The notes under the pieces are model-generated. The model saw only the letters and a list, made by a program, of their open reading frames with translations, did not search any database and was not told the origin of the DNA. A DNA stretch of 64,000 nucleotides, taken from NCBI GenBank assembly GCA_963930655.1, contig OZ005611.1:5401501-5465500 (forward strand). Direction: 5' to 3'. A program made the translations under genes and the position numbers. The stretch comes from Myrica gale (taxonomy: Eukaryota > Streptophyta > Magnoliopsida > Fagales > Myricaceae). Below are positions 21,261 to 31,665 of this stretch, one piece after another; position 1 is the first letter of the stretch; each line of letters opens with the position of its first letter.

Positions 21261-24200
21261 ATGTCTCAGGTGATTCCATTTGTCTGTTTCCTAGTTTTTA
21301 TGAACCCTAGCGGATCCTGCACATTTGTATCAGGGCAAAGGAGGAACATATGGATAAGATAATGGAAATTAGGTTTATGTCGTATTTACTCTGTTGCTTA
21401 ATCTGTTGGTTGTTTTTTCAAACTTTTTTGAATGAACTCTAGAATAAAAGTAGCAGTATTTTGCACGATATAGTAGTCGTAGGTGGTGTTTGGTTGCAGA
21501 GAATTGGATTCGATGTAGAATGTAGAGCTTGTGGCTTCCTTAGGGGGTAGTTTAAGATTGAAGCCTCTAAGTTGAATTCTAAGTTATTGGGTTGGTGCAA
21601 CCCGAGTCGTGCAATTGTAGGGTTGCGGAGTGCTAAACTATGTTAATTTCTGCACCGTAAATAACTTTTTTCAATTGGTGCTTCAGGTTGATAGCAGAAA
21701 TTCTTCAGCAGCTAAGCGTGCTAGAACTGATGGTGGGCCTCTCTTTCTCTCTTTCTATTTAACTTGGTCGGTCAACTGATCAAGTTTGGTGATCTTCTTA
21801 ATGCATCTGATGTTAACATTCAAGGAACAATGATGATTATACGTCCATTGTACTTCGTATGTTTTCACGCTTAGAATTATGGTGTAGATATCAATTACAG
21901 TTGAGGGTTTGTACGTAATGTGTGAAAGTGGTTGAATTCGGAAGACTTCAGTTGCCCATTCTTCTACCAAATGTTGTTTATTGGTTCCTCTATAGATCTC
22001 TGTCAAGTATTGTGCAAAGCTCGTGTTGAAAAGCATGGCTTGTTGCTAGGATGTTATGGATCACCTATAATCAGTGATGCTCAAGCTTGTAGGAATTTGT
22101 GGGAACTGTATCTGATGTTCCATGCCATGTAAAAATCGTTAGATTTATGGTACTGTAAGTATATTGCAAGAATTTGATAATTATTGTGCTTGGCAACAAT
22201 GAGTTTTACTTTTCTGGTTTATGTTCTCTTTGCACTATGGCTGCTCTATTGAAAGAACGTTAGTTTTGTGTTTGGGCCAAATTATGTCTGCTCCTCCAAA
22301 ACGCAAAAGATGGAGGATGATACCATGGATTTAGTGTCTCATGTGTGTGTATTTTGTGCGCGTGTTACACATAAGAGATAATACTTAACTGTGACCTATA
22401 GTTTTGCTATACATACGCGCACTATGCATAAACACCAATAGTATAGCACCCAAGATACGTTCCTGTCTCATGATTTTCCTTATTGGTATGGCTATCGCTG
22501 TCATGTTACCCATGCTCTTTTGGGAAAATTGGCTCCAGTAACATTAATTATCTAGTTTAGGTGGTGATATTTCTCTTCTTCTTTTTTTGGGTACTGATGA
22601 TGGGATTCATCCATTACTGTGTCATTTGTAGGTAGTCGAAGGGAAGATGATTGGACCTGCCCTAGCTGTGGCAATGTCAATTTTTCATTCAGGACAACTT
22701 GCAATATGCGTAATTGCACTCAACCAAGGCCTGCCGACCATAATTCAGTGAGATATAAACTAAAGCTGTGCTATATTATTTATAATAAATGCTTGCTAGA
22801 TATTGTCACCACTCACTGATAATATGCTCAGAGGCTGACTTATTAGGTCCAATCTAGAGAGATCGTATGTTAGTATGCATATTTTTTGTGCAAGATATGC
22901 TATCATGTTTCTTGATTGTTTATGTATCACATTGGCGATATGGGTGGTATTAACTTATTTGTAGTATTTCCAGAAAGTGGCAAGATAGATTCTTGGAATA
23001 TCTTTTTTGGGCGTGCATTATGTTATATTTGATAATTCTTTTACGGTTTCTTGAGGATTATACTTGTAAAACTTGCGTTTCTTTGGATGGAGATGGAAGC
23101 AACCTCTTTCTTTTAGTGTAATGTACGTAGCCTTCGTTTGAGTGTACGATAGTTGATGGCGCAATATGATTTTTTTTTTTGTTTATTTTGCTATTTAGTG
23201 CTTCAGGGTTTACTCTGTGTGTTGATTTTGTTCACTTTTCTCACTTTGTTGTCTCCTGGATTGTGTGTAATTATTTTCCGGTAATGAAAGCCCTAACCTG
23301 TGGATCTAATGGCCTCTCTTTCCAGAAATCTGCTGCCAAGCCTATGCAAACTCCACAGGGTTACTCATCCTCAGCCCCATATGTAGGCTCTGGTGCACCC
23401 TCTTCAATGTATTTGGGTGTGCCACCCTATGGATCTTCTCTTTTCAATGGGTCATCTATTCATCCTTATGATGTACCATATTCTGGGGATTCAGCATACC
23501 ACTACAACTATGGCAGCCGCCTTTCTGCTGGCAGCCCATACAGACCTCTACATTTATCAGGACCAACACCTTACTCAAGCGGATCTATGATGGGAAATGG
23601 TATCTTATGCTACATATTGTTCTGTTGTGATAGTTTACAATCCCCCTTTTCCTAAAGATTTTAGGTCATTTTTTGCAAACCAAAATTTTGGTCAAAAAAT
23701 AATAATATAATAACTTCAAAATAATCTCTCTCTTCCTATCAAATCATCTTTTTCCATTACAATAAACATAAAAAATTCACTCAAATCCTCTCCATTTTTT
23801 CATCAACTCCCATAAAATTATACTTGCTAAAAATATAGTAAAACTCGAATCCACCTTAAATTTTACAACATTCGTGGGGAAATTTTCATTAGATTTTGGT
23901 TTGAAAACATGGCCTAAGTGAGGTTCTAAGAAAACTGCTTATAACTTCATCATTTTTGTTTTCTGTTGTAAATATATTGGATTACTGCTATTCGTCTTCT
24001 TATTGTTAGTGATGTAGGTGTGCTAGTGTTGGAAGCATGTTTTGTAAGCTAGAATTGATACTTTGAACAACTTTTCAATTTCTTTTAATGCCTGACTTGC
24101 CTCCTTTCCCTTGAATAGCCACTGGCATATATTTGACTTCTATATTAGATGGTTTCATTTCTCATGATTTCAAAGGCATGACGTGAATCGAGAAATCTTA

Positions 24201-25749
24201 GTAGTCTTTCTCTTTGGCATTGCCTATTGTTTCTATTGGTAATCGTGCGTATTGTCTTCCCTTTCCTTTTGTATCCTCTTTCAGGTGGGATGTATGGTAT
24301 TCCCCCTCTGATGGATCGTTATGGCCTGGGTATGCCCATGGGCCCTGGGATGATGGTATGTTTTGAAGATTACTCTATGGTCAGGACTGGCAACTCAGAA
24401 TACATGTGCAACATTTTATTTTAGCTTTTCTATATGTTAATTTATTTGAATGAGATTTCTTGCCTTGATATATTGAGTTATCTGTTGCTGCATGTGCAAT
24501 ATGTCCAAGTTATGTTGGCATGCTAAGTACTGAAATGTACTTTTGTGATGCCTCTCAAAAAGTGGCTTTTCAATCTCTACCTCTTTCAGCATTTTACTTG
24601 CTCACTTTTACTGGACCCATAAGTAATGGGCATACAAATGTAATATTAAAGTATTTCTTTTTATGGGGGGGCATCTTGATTTTGCTGAACTTGTGTGAAT
24701 AAACCGTACCTTAATAGAAGTTAGAATTGATGACCTTTTTTATTTGCACAGGGGCCTAGGCCAGGATTTTTTCCTGATGATATATCTCAAAAAAAGGGTG
24801 CAGGTTTGTCACCTTTAGGCAAATGTCTTATCAAATACTAGTCTATCTCAGCAGCTTCGTCTGAAACTAATTCATCTTTCCTTCCCTTTTTTATTTTCCT
24901 CTAGATGCCACACGGGATAATGACTGGACATGTCCCAAATGTGGGAATATTAACTTTTCATTTAGAACAGTTTGTAACATGAGAAAGTGCAACACACCAA
25001 AGCCGGGATCCCAGGTATGTGCTGCATTAGCACCATGTCATGGTTCTTATTTTCAGCCTTAAATGGCTATTGGCACCAAATTTTTTTTTTGAATACCTCC
25101 CGCCCTTCTGAAAAAGAAAATCTCTATTTGTTATTGATTTATTTATAGTTCGTTCAATGCGTAAGAATGTTTTTTTGCTTATGCAGGTTGCAAAATCTGA
25201 CAAGAATTCTAGTAAGTAGTTTGGGAGCATCTCCATCCATTAGATGCATTTATCTACTTTTGGAATTGGAAATATTGATAGCTTCATGTTGTAACTTTGT
25301 TACTTATTTGCGTGTTGCTTTCCAGAACAAAAGATGCCGGATGGAAGCTGGAAGTGTGAAAAATGTAATAACATTAATTATCCTTTCAGAACCAAGTGCA
25401 ACAGACAGAATTGTGGGGCTGACAAACCAGTTGACTCAAACAAGTCTCCTTCTCCAGCCCCTGATGAAAATAACCAGGTTTGTTGTGTAACATACTTTTC
25501 ATGTCTCCATTTGTTGCTTGAAATTATCACCAAGTTCAATAATGATTTGTGTACACATAACAATTGTGGTGAACATTCAATTTTACGTGCTTTGGGGATC
25601 CCTTGCATGGGTTACCTCTCTCTCTTCCGTCCCCCCTCCTTTTCTTTTGCACCCTTTCTATTGGAATTCTGTTTTCAACTGTGCTCTAATCTTCTTTTCT
25701 CCACTCGTCATTGCATCCTTTAATTCGCAATTATCTACTGTTCCAGTGA
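21261..25749 (+). CDS. RanBP2-type zinc finger protein, three fingers (At1g67325 orthologue)
   Basis: Ten coding exons close in frame to 285 residues: 21261-21269, 21687-21732, 22632-22747, 23326-23599, 24285-24355, 24752-24803, 24905-25014, 25187-25211, 25326-25477 and 25747-25749. Every intron is GT-AG. Exon 1 encodes only MSQ, and the last exon starts with the TGA stop, after ENNQ. Three RanBP2 fingers of the W-x-C-x2-C-x3-N-x6-C-x2-C form lie at about residues 23-54 (DDWTCPSCGNVNFSFRTTC), 194-224 (NDWTCPKCGNINFSFRTVC) and 239-270 (GSWKCEKCNNINYPFRTKC). Between the first two is a Gly/Pro/Ser/Tyr-rich linker containing MYGIPPLMDRYGLGMPMGPG. Layout and length match the Arabidopsis protein At1g67325 (288 residues). 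Fingers of this type (as in human ZRANB2) bind single-stranded RNA with AGGUAA-like motifs, so a role in RNA processing is likely but not shown. A MITE sits in intron 4. Confidence 0.93.
23664..23912. mobile_element. Tourist-like MITE in intron 4 of the RanBP2-finger gene
   Basis: The left end TTAGGTCATTTTTTGCAAAC and the right end, read inward, TTAGGCCATGTTTTCAAACC pair as inverted repeats continuing into ...CCAAAAT. The interior is AT-rich with TCTCTCTCTTCC and TTTTTCATCAACTCCCATAA, matching repeats near 40.6 and 62.6 kb. The end sequence GGCCATGTTT resembles PIF/Harbinger (Tourist) termini. Confidence 0.6.
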
Positions 25750-27047
25750 GTACTAGGACATGTTTGAGGGTTGAGAAGGTCCAGAGTTGTCGTCCAGCAT
25801 TGCTCAATATGGGTGTCTGAAAGTCAGTCTTGTCGTCCTCGTGTTGCCGCGGTTGTCAAGTTACTGTACCTTCTCATGATCTGTGTCAAGTTGTATTAAC
25901 TACAATGGTATTTGTGGTCTCTATGAATGGTTATGCATTATGTGTCAGCCAGCTTTATCTGGCAAGGATTTAAAGGTTGGTTCTGGTTTTCATTAGCTAG
26001 GGTTTTGTATTTTTGGATCAGCTAATCTATCCCAGTGGGTATGCTAGATAAGTTCTCTTTGTTTTAGCAGATGCTTCTTTGAAGCTTATGATGTTCCCAA
26101 GTTTCTAAGATTATATTAAAATTGGGAGAGCTAGAAAATGAGTCTTCTAATGTCGGTTGCTTTTGTGATGTACACCTAGGCTGTTTCTTTCCCATAGGTT
26201 GCACTGTACATGGTGGTTTGACGTGTTATTGTTGTCTCAAAGGTTCGGCTTCATGCCTACAAAAGATTTGGTAGGGTTCTTTAGTATTTGGCATTAGACT
26301 CAGTTTAATGCTGGAATATTAAATAGCAAGCATCTTTCGGTTGCCTTAGTACCTAGGGCTTACCCTTCTGCGTCTCCCCTTTCCCCAAGGTTAGATATCT
26401 GCATTGGGTTTTGGTTTTTGTGGGGATACGTCTTCGGCTATTCCCCCAGTCTCATCCTGCTTTTGAACATTTCTGGCAAGTCTCGCAGCAATTTTTAGCT
26501 TGTGAGATGCGGAACAACTGGATCTATGCCCAGACTGAGATGTCCCGTCAAATTTCCGATTCTGTTTTTGGTGCAAATACGTGTCTCCATAGCCAATATT
26601 AAGTTGGTGAAGCATTTGTAACGAGAAAACTCTGGCATTAAATTCCCTTTTAATATACTCGTCCTTGATATTAGCTTTGGGTAGATATTTTGTCCTGTCC
26701 TTATTGATGCAACGAAATGGGTCCTAAACACAAAATCGTAAAAAGAAAAAAAAAAAAGCAAGAAAAGAAGAGAGGAATGAACCAAAGTGGTGGAACTAAG
26801 ACTGGAATTGCCATCCTGCTGAATGTCTTGGCCATGTCTATTCTTGAAACAACTTGAGCCCTCATGTTCGGGGCTTCAGAAAAAGGGGAATAATTTATCG
26901 GTTCATTCATTTTTTGCGCCCCTGCACTAATGCTTAATTATTCCTTGTAGTTTTGCTTTGTGTATTTGGGATGAGCCACAGAGATTTTAGTTTCTTCTAT
27001 GGCGTTTTTTTTAATAGAAAAAGAAAAATGTTTTCTAGTATTCAATT
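25750..27047. other. 3' UTR of the RanBP2-finger gene and intergenic DNA
   Basis: The first few hundred bases are probably 3' UTR. Open frames on both strands at 26391-26910 mirror each other and show no recognisable domain. A poly(A)-rich stretch lies at 26739-26760. Confidence 0.45.
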
Positions 27048-27063
27048 TGTTCAATCAGTTGTA

Positions 27064-27898
27064 ATTTTCTTTTCTAAGCAAATGTGAAAATTCATTTCAC
27101 GCGAACCATTACAACGGTGCTGCATACAAATAACCTATAAAGCCATTAGCAATGAACATGGGCATATATCGAACGGCTTTAAAGACCTAAATCCAGATGG
27201 TCATAAATGCCTCGTATATATCAGCCAAAAGACAGTTTTGAAATGGGTCCAAAGACCCAAAGCAAATTCCGCCACAAACGGAAGAAATGATTGCCGACAA
27301 CCTCAAAAACTTGTTCAAAACAACACAATTACAAGGGAGAAAGACACGGAGAGCCAAAAATTGCCGATCAACTACCACAAAAAGGAACCAGCTATCAGCA
27401 CGTTCATGTCTACAAGGAGACTCCTCGATAATAAGGATGTCACCAGATTCATCCCACAAAAGTCGAGAAGAAATTATTAGCAACAAGAAGAAAATAACTA
27501 AACACAACAAAAAACCCTTAGACTGCCAGTCAAAACACAAGACCGTAAAAAATTACACGAAACAACCCCAACATAGAACAAAAGAGTAGGCACATGAGAT
27601 CCATGCGGACCCACGCGCTTCCCCACCAGCTCAGGGTGTGAAGATGAGCGCTTGGAACTGAGGAGCTCTATCGTGTTGCACGTGGCCACCAAAAAGCCTC
27701 CAACCAGTCGAGATCTAGCCACGAAGAGTTTCAAAACGCAAGAGCAAAGAGTAATGGAGGGGAGATATGGTCGAACAGCCAAGGGGGAACAACAAGGGAA
27801 GAGAGAGAGAGAGGGGAAGGGAGAGACAGGAGGAGCAAGGGCTCCTTCGTCGCTGGAGAAAACGGGAGGGACGGGTCAGAAACAGAAGTAGGAAAGTC
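27064..27898 (-). mobile_element. LINE-like retroposon (internally deleted or 5'/3' ends only)
   Basis: The insertion is bracketed by the 16-bp direct repeat TGTTCAATCAGTTGTA (27048-27063 and 28026-28041), typical of target-primed reverse transcription. On the minus strand it starts with a CT-rich leader (TCTCTCTCTCTCTTCCC at about 27810) and ends in an A-rich tail (AGAAAAGAAAAT). The only open frames are short and mutually overlapping, and no reverse transcriptase motif is visible. The right boundary is separated from its target duplication copy by the later SINE insertion. The 60105-61233 retroposon has the same general build, but I could not align the two confidently by eye. Confidence 0.65.
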
Positions 27899-27907
27899 TG
27901 TTCAATC

Positions 27908-28016
27908 TTTTTTTTTTTTCTAGGTAAATGCCTGGGGGTGGGGGTGGGGGGTTTTGAACCCCAGTTCAGGACCCTCCATAAAGGAGGAAATGCCATTTGA
28001 GCCATAGCTCATTGGC
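27908..28016 (-). mobile_element. Short SINE with 18-bp target duplication
   Basis: On the minus strand the unit begins GCCAATGAGCTATGGCTCAA, has the A-box-like TGGCTCAAATGG and the B-box GGTTCAAAACC, and ends CCTAG plus a run of A (plus strand 27908-27919). The flanks are a perfect 18-bp duplication, AGGAAAGTCTGTTCAATC, at 27890-27907 and 28017-28034. The body is 109 bp including the tail. It landed across the 5' border of the LINE-like retroposon at 27064-27898. Confidence 0.88.
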
Positions 28017-28041
28017 AGGAAAGTCTGTTCAATCAGTTGTA

Positions 28042-28809
28042 CTTGTTAAGCAGGGAAAAAAAATTGGGCCTCCTTTAACAGAGAACTCGGAAAAGCGAGA
28101 AAATGAGATCTGAAATGGGTGATAATTGAATTCTAAAAAGGATATTTTGCACACTTTCGATGTCACCACAGTCGAAACCTTCAACAAAATAGTCATCCAA
28201 TAAATCGCATGCAACATTTCGTCTAATTCTTTTTCTGATGGACAGGAAAAATAGAAACTTGGGTATATTCGTTCTCACTTCTCACCCCGTTTGCTAGAAT
28301 CAAAGCTACGAAAGCGGTGGTAGCCAACCCCTTCTTGGAGTTGGAGCTCGGGTTATAACAACATTGAACCACGTAATGTGGTCGTGGTGATAATCCGGAA
28401 ATCACACAAAATTCTTTATCTGCTACGTCGAAAATTTCCTCCTCATAACATGGTTTGAGGGTCTCTGGAACATAGTCGCCCTCTGCTTGCAATACTTAAA
28501 GACATCAGAATATTTATTTGGCACCTAACTAAATGCTAAATCATGTTGAAAGATGTTTGCCAAAATATTCGCAATTTCAGAACGTTTGAGAAAAGAAGAA
28601 AGAAAAAAAAAACGTTTTGGCCGCGGAAATTAACTCCCACGAACCACAGGCCTCTCGGCATGGATGCTTTTGCATGTCCGGGAAACCACCTGGGATAACC
28701 GAACCCCTGATAGGCAATGTTAATAAACTGTTTACGACGACAACTCACCTGAATACGTGAGAGAACGATTGTTCTGGAAACGGTTGAAACCATTTAACGG
28801 TTTCGAGTG
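28042..28809. other. Intergenic, downstream of the SPL gene
   Basis: It contains the 3' UTR of the SPL gene (read leftward). An 89-codon frame at 28223-28492 (minus) and an 85-codon frame at 28536-28793 have no recognised domain. Confidence 0.4.
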
Positions 28810-31665
28810 TCAATCCAACTGGCTGGAATAAAACCCAAAATTGTATGGAGGTCTTAACAGCTGGAAGTCCTGGAAATGGACACTGCCATTATTTTGTGAA
28901 CTTAAGACATGAACTCGGGAGTTGGTGGACTGCTGTTCGGTCTGCCAGCGGTGCGCTGTAGCATGCGGCAGGGCATGTGTAGGCTGCAGCATACTAGAAT
29001 GACCTGTATGGTTGGTGTATGGGTGTGGAGCTGGTTTCCACTCCTGTGAATCCCAGGAATTGGTTGACAGAAGAGAGAGAGCATGGCGAAAATCTTGTGC
29101 TGCATCCAGCTCCACGGACCCCATGGGTTCATCTAGACCTGCAAAAAATAGTCATATATGTTACAGACGTACCTTTAGACAAGCTGCAAAGATTTCACAG
29201 TTTCCTAGTCTGTATCCACTGGAAATAGCAACAGTTGTCTTTTTCAATAACAAATTTGGAATCTCTAATTCATTTCAGATTATATGCCCAAATATTTTTC
29301 AAATAGTCATCAACTAATTTATCAAGAATACTCTATCACCTTTCAAAGAGGTACCGGCAGCATACCTTAACATGTCTAATTTATTTAAGACAACTTCCTT
29401 ACCACTCGAAGTACCATGCTTCCTGCCACATGCCACCTTACAATGGCAGCACTTGTTCATACATAAGTTATTCCACAATAGACCAAAATTGAGAGTATAC
29501 ACCATCAGTTTTATGTACAATATATTTAACAGGGCCTTTCTTCTTAGCCACAAATTCTAGGTTTCTTATTAGCCACAAGCTCTTAACCAAGAATCCGAAA
29601 TATGTGAAGATTACTCCCCTGAACGAACTTGGGACTGAAATTTTCAGAAATCTTAACTAGAGTTTCACAGAAGCTACTACTATGCGGAATGTATCCATAT
29701 CTAGTCATTAGAATTGGTCCATCCAGTTTACAGACTCGCTTTTGTCCTTTCCTGGCTCAGCTTTTATATTAAGAGCTTTTTCCAATCTCTAATGTAGAGT
29801 TCTTTTTTCTTCTTTTCTGGGAAAAACATACAAGATACATGAGGCATCTACCATGAGAAACACTTCCTTTTTTTCTTGTCCTGATGGCCATTGAAGCATG
29901 CACAACAGCTATAGCATAATAAAGTAAACAAATTTGACATGCCAGATTTTAAGCCCCTATAAGAAAGAAAAACTCAAACCTGGCTTGAGAACCTCTGTTA
30001 TGGCAACCTTGGATGACAAGAGCCTACTGGAATCATCACAAGGTGTAGGGATCGCACATAGCATTTCATTGCTGGGCAAATGGAAGTCTCTATCAGCTTC
30101 TCTTGCTTTTGCAGGCTTTAGAGGATACTCTTTAGCATGGGCGAACTTGGAGCTGCATGTGTCCTCCCACGTTAAACTAGCAGCAGCTCCTGAGTAAGCA
30201 AGTGGGAGTCTGTCAAAGACAAGGTTCATCTGCTGCTTCCCATCTGCAGAGGTACCCACAAATAACAACAAACTCAATCTATACTTTAAAAAATTACATA
30301 TTTGTTTTCTGTTAGCAGAATTCCATTTATCATCTTTCTACAAATCAAGCAAGTTAAAATGTACGAGCTGCAGTATCTCATTATAATAGTTAGAGGAATT
30401 CCATTAATATAGACATTTATTTCCTAGGTCCGTCCATATAAATCTAGAGATATTTGTGGCATTCTTGCCAGGTCATGCCTATAACTAAATATATTCAAAA
30501 GGCACCACATAACAAAACTTCACAAAAAGTTACAGTTGGATATTGTATAATTGAATTGCGAGGATGATTGGTTTATGCATAAACCAATGTGCTTAATAGC
30601 ATACTCAAAATGAGAAATTAGTCGAGAGTAAAAGTTAGATTCTGAGCTTGAAACTAGTACCATAAAGTGATGAAGTCAGCCTTGCTGGATTTAACCGGAC
30701 TGCTTCTGGCTGTGGCTTGCGCCGCCTAGCATTATGATCAGAGAGGCGCCTGCGACAGCTTCGCTTCTTTTCATCAAACTCCAACAGACCATGGAACCTT
30801 CGGCATGCAAAACAATGAGGTTATTATTATCAAATCTGTTCAAGATGACCTCAAACTTGAAGCCGATCTTGACTGATTTACAAAACATCATGTACAAAGG
30901 CAAACGAGTAATTAAAGAGACCTTCTTTGCTGGGCTTTATCATATTCCAACATTGAACTATCATTTTACAAAAATTATTTACCTGCTACACTGCTGACAA
31001 AACCGCCGTTCCAGACCAGCTACAATGACCTTTGAGGATTTGGAATGGCTTTCACAAACTCTATGTTTGCGATGGTAACCTTTAGCCAAGGAAAGGTCAA
31101 GGTTACAGCCTTCAACTTGGCAACGAGGTGCAGTTGTGCTCTGGTAACTGGACCTGTATTTCTTAGCTGTGCCCACTGATGAGGTAGGAATCACAGAAAA
31201 AGTTGAGGTCTCAGTATTGCTTCCTCCACAAGTATCTTCAAAGTACATCTGCTTACCAAGCTTTAGACTGAGCACTGGCTCACCAGAGCCAGATGTAAAC
31301 TCAAGTGTTGGAGAAGTTCCATTTGTTTCCGCCTTGACCGATTCTTTATTACTGTTACAATCACTTGGAAAACCTCCAAAGGCCTCAAAAGAGAGTTTCG
31401 ATGTCTTACTTTCACCAATTGAAGAAGAATTTACCGAAACTGATTTCGAGCTCTTGGACAGAGAAGCATATCCCAACTTAGGGCCTGACCCACTACTACC
31501 CCCACCATCCCCCGACGAATAGAAAGAGCCAGAGTTAATTCCTTGATCTTCTTGCATAACCCATTCTGTTGGTTGCACCTTGGAATTTTCAGTTGCTTTC
31601 ACATTGCACATGAGTAGGTTCTCCTCCCACTCCCACTGTGACGGGGATTTTTTATTCCACTCCAT
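28810..31665 (-). CDS. SPL: SQUAMOSA promoter-binding-like (SBP-box) transcription factor, SPL2/10/11 type
   Basis: Four coding exons join to 470 residues: 30983-31665, 30661-30797, 29980-30243 and 28810-29138. The phases (2, 1, 1) close. The SBP domain lies at about residues 179-256 and is split by intron 1 at [14 protein letters not shown], the position conserved in this family. Both zinc-binding groups are present (CQVEGC, then [20 protein letters not shown], then KRSCRRRL), with the bipartite nuclear signal [18 protein letters not shown]. The N-terminal start [13 protein letters not shown] and the last-exon motif HALSLLST fit the SPL2/SPL10/SPL11 clade, which binds GTAC cores and promotes phase change and shoot maturation. 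The last exon carries a miR156 site in codons for ALSLLS. A 5' UTR intron is likely, because an acceptor TTGCAG/GATGCGG lies near 31741. Confidence 0.95.
29065..29084 (-). promoter_or_regulatory. miR156/157 target site in the SPL coding sequence
   Basis: On the minus strand the 20 bases read ATGCTCTCTCTCTTCTGTCA. They pair with miR156 except at the last base and the internal mismatch that is usual for SPL targets. The site encodes the ALSLLS motif in the last exon. Confidence 0.93.

Noticed and set aside
28223-28492. Minus-strand frame of 89 codons downstream of the SPL gene
   Set aside because: I recognise no family, there is no convincing start context or splice partner, and the length is within chance.
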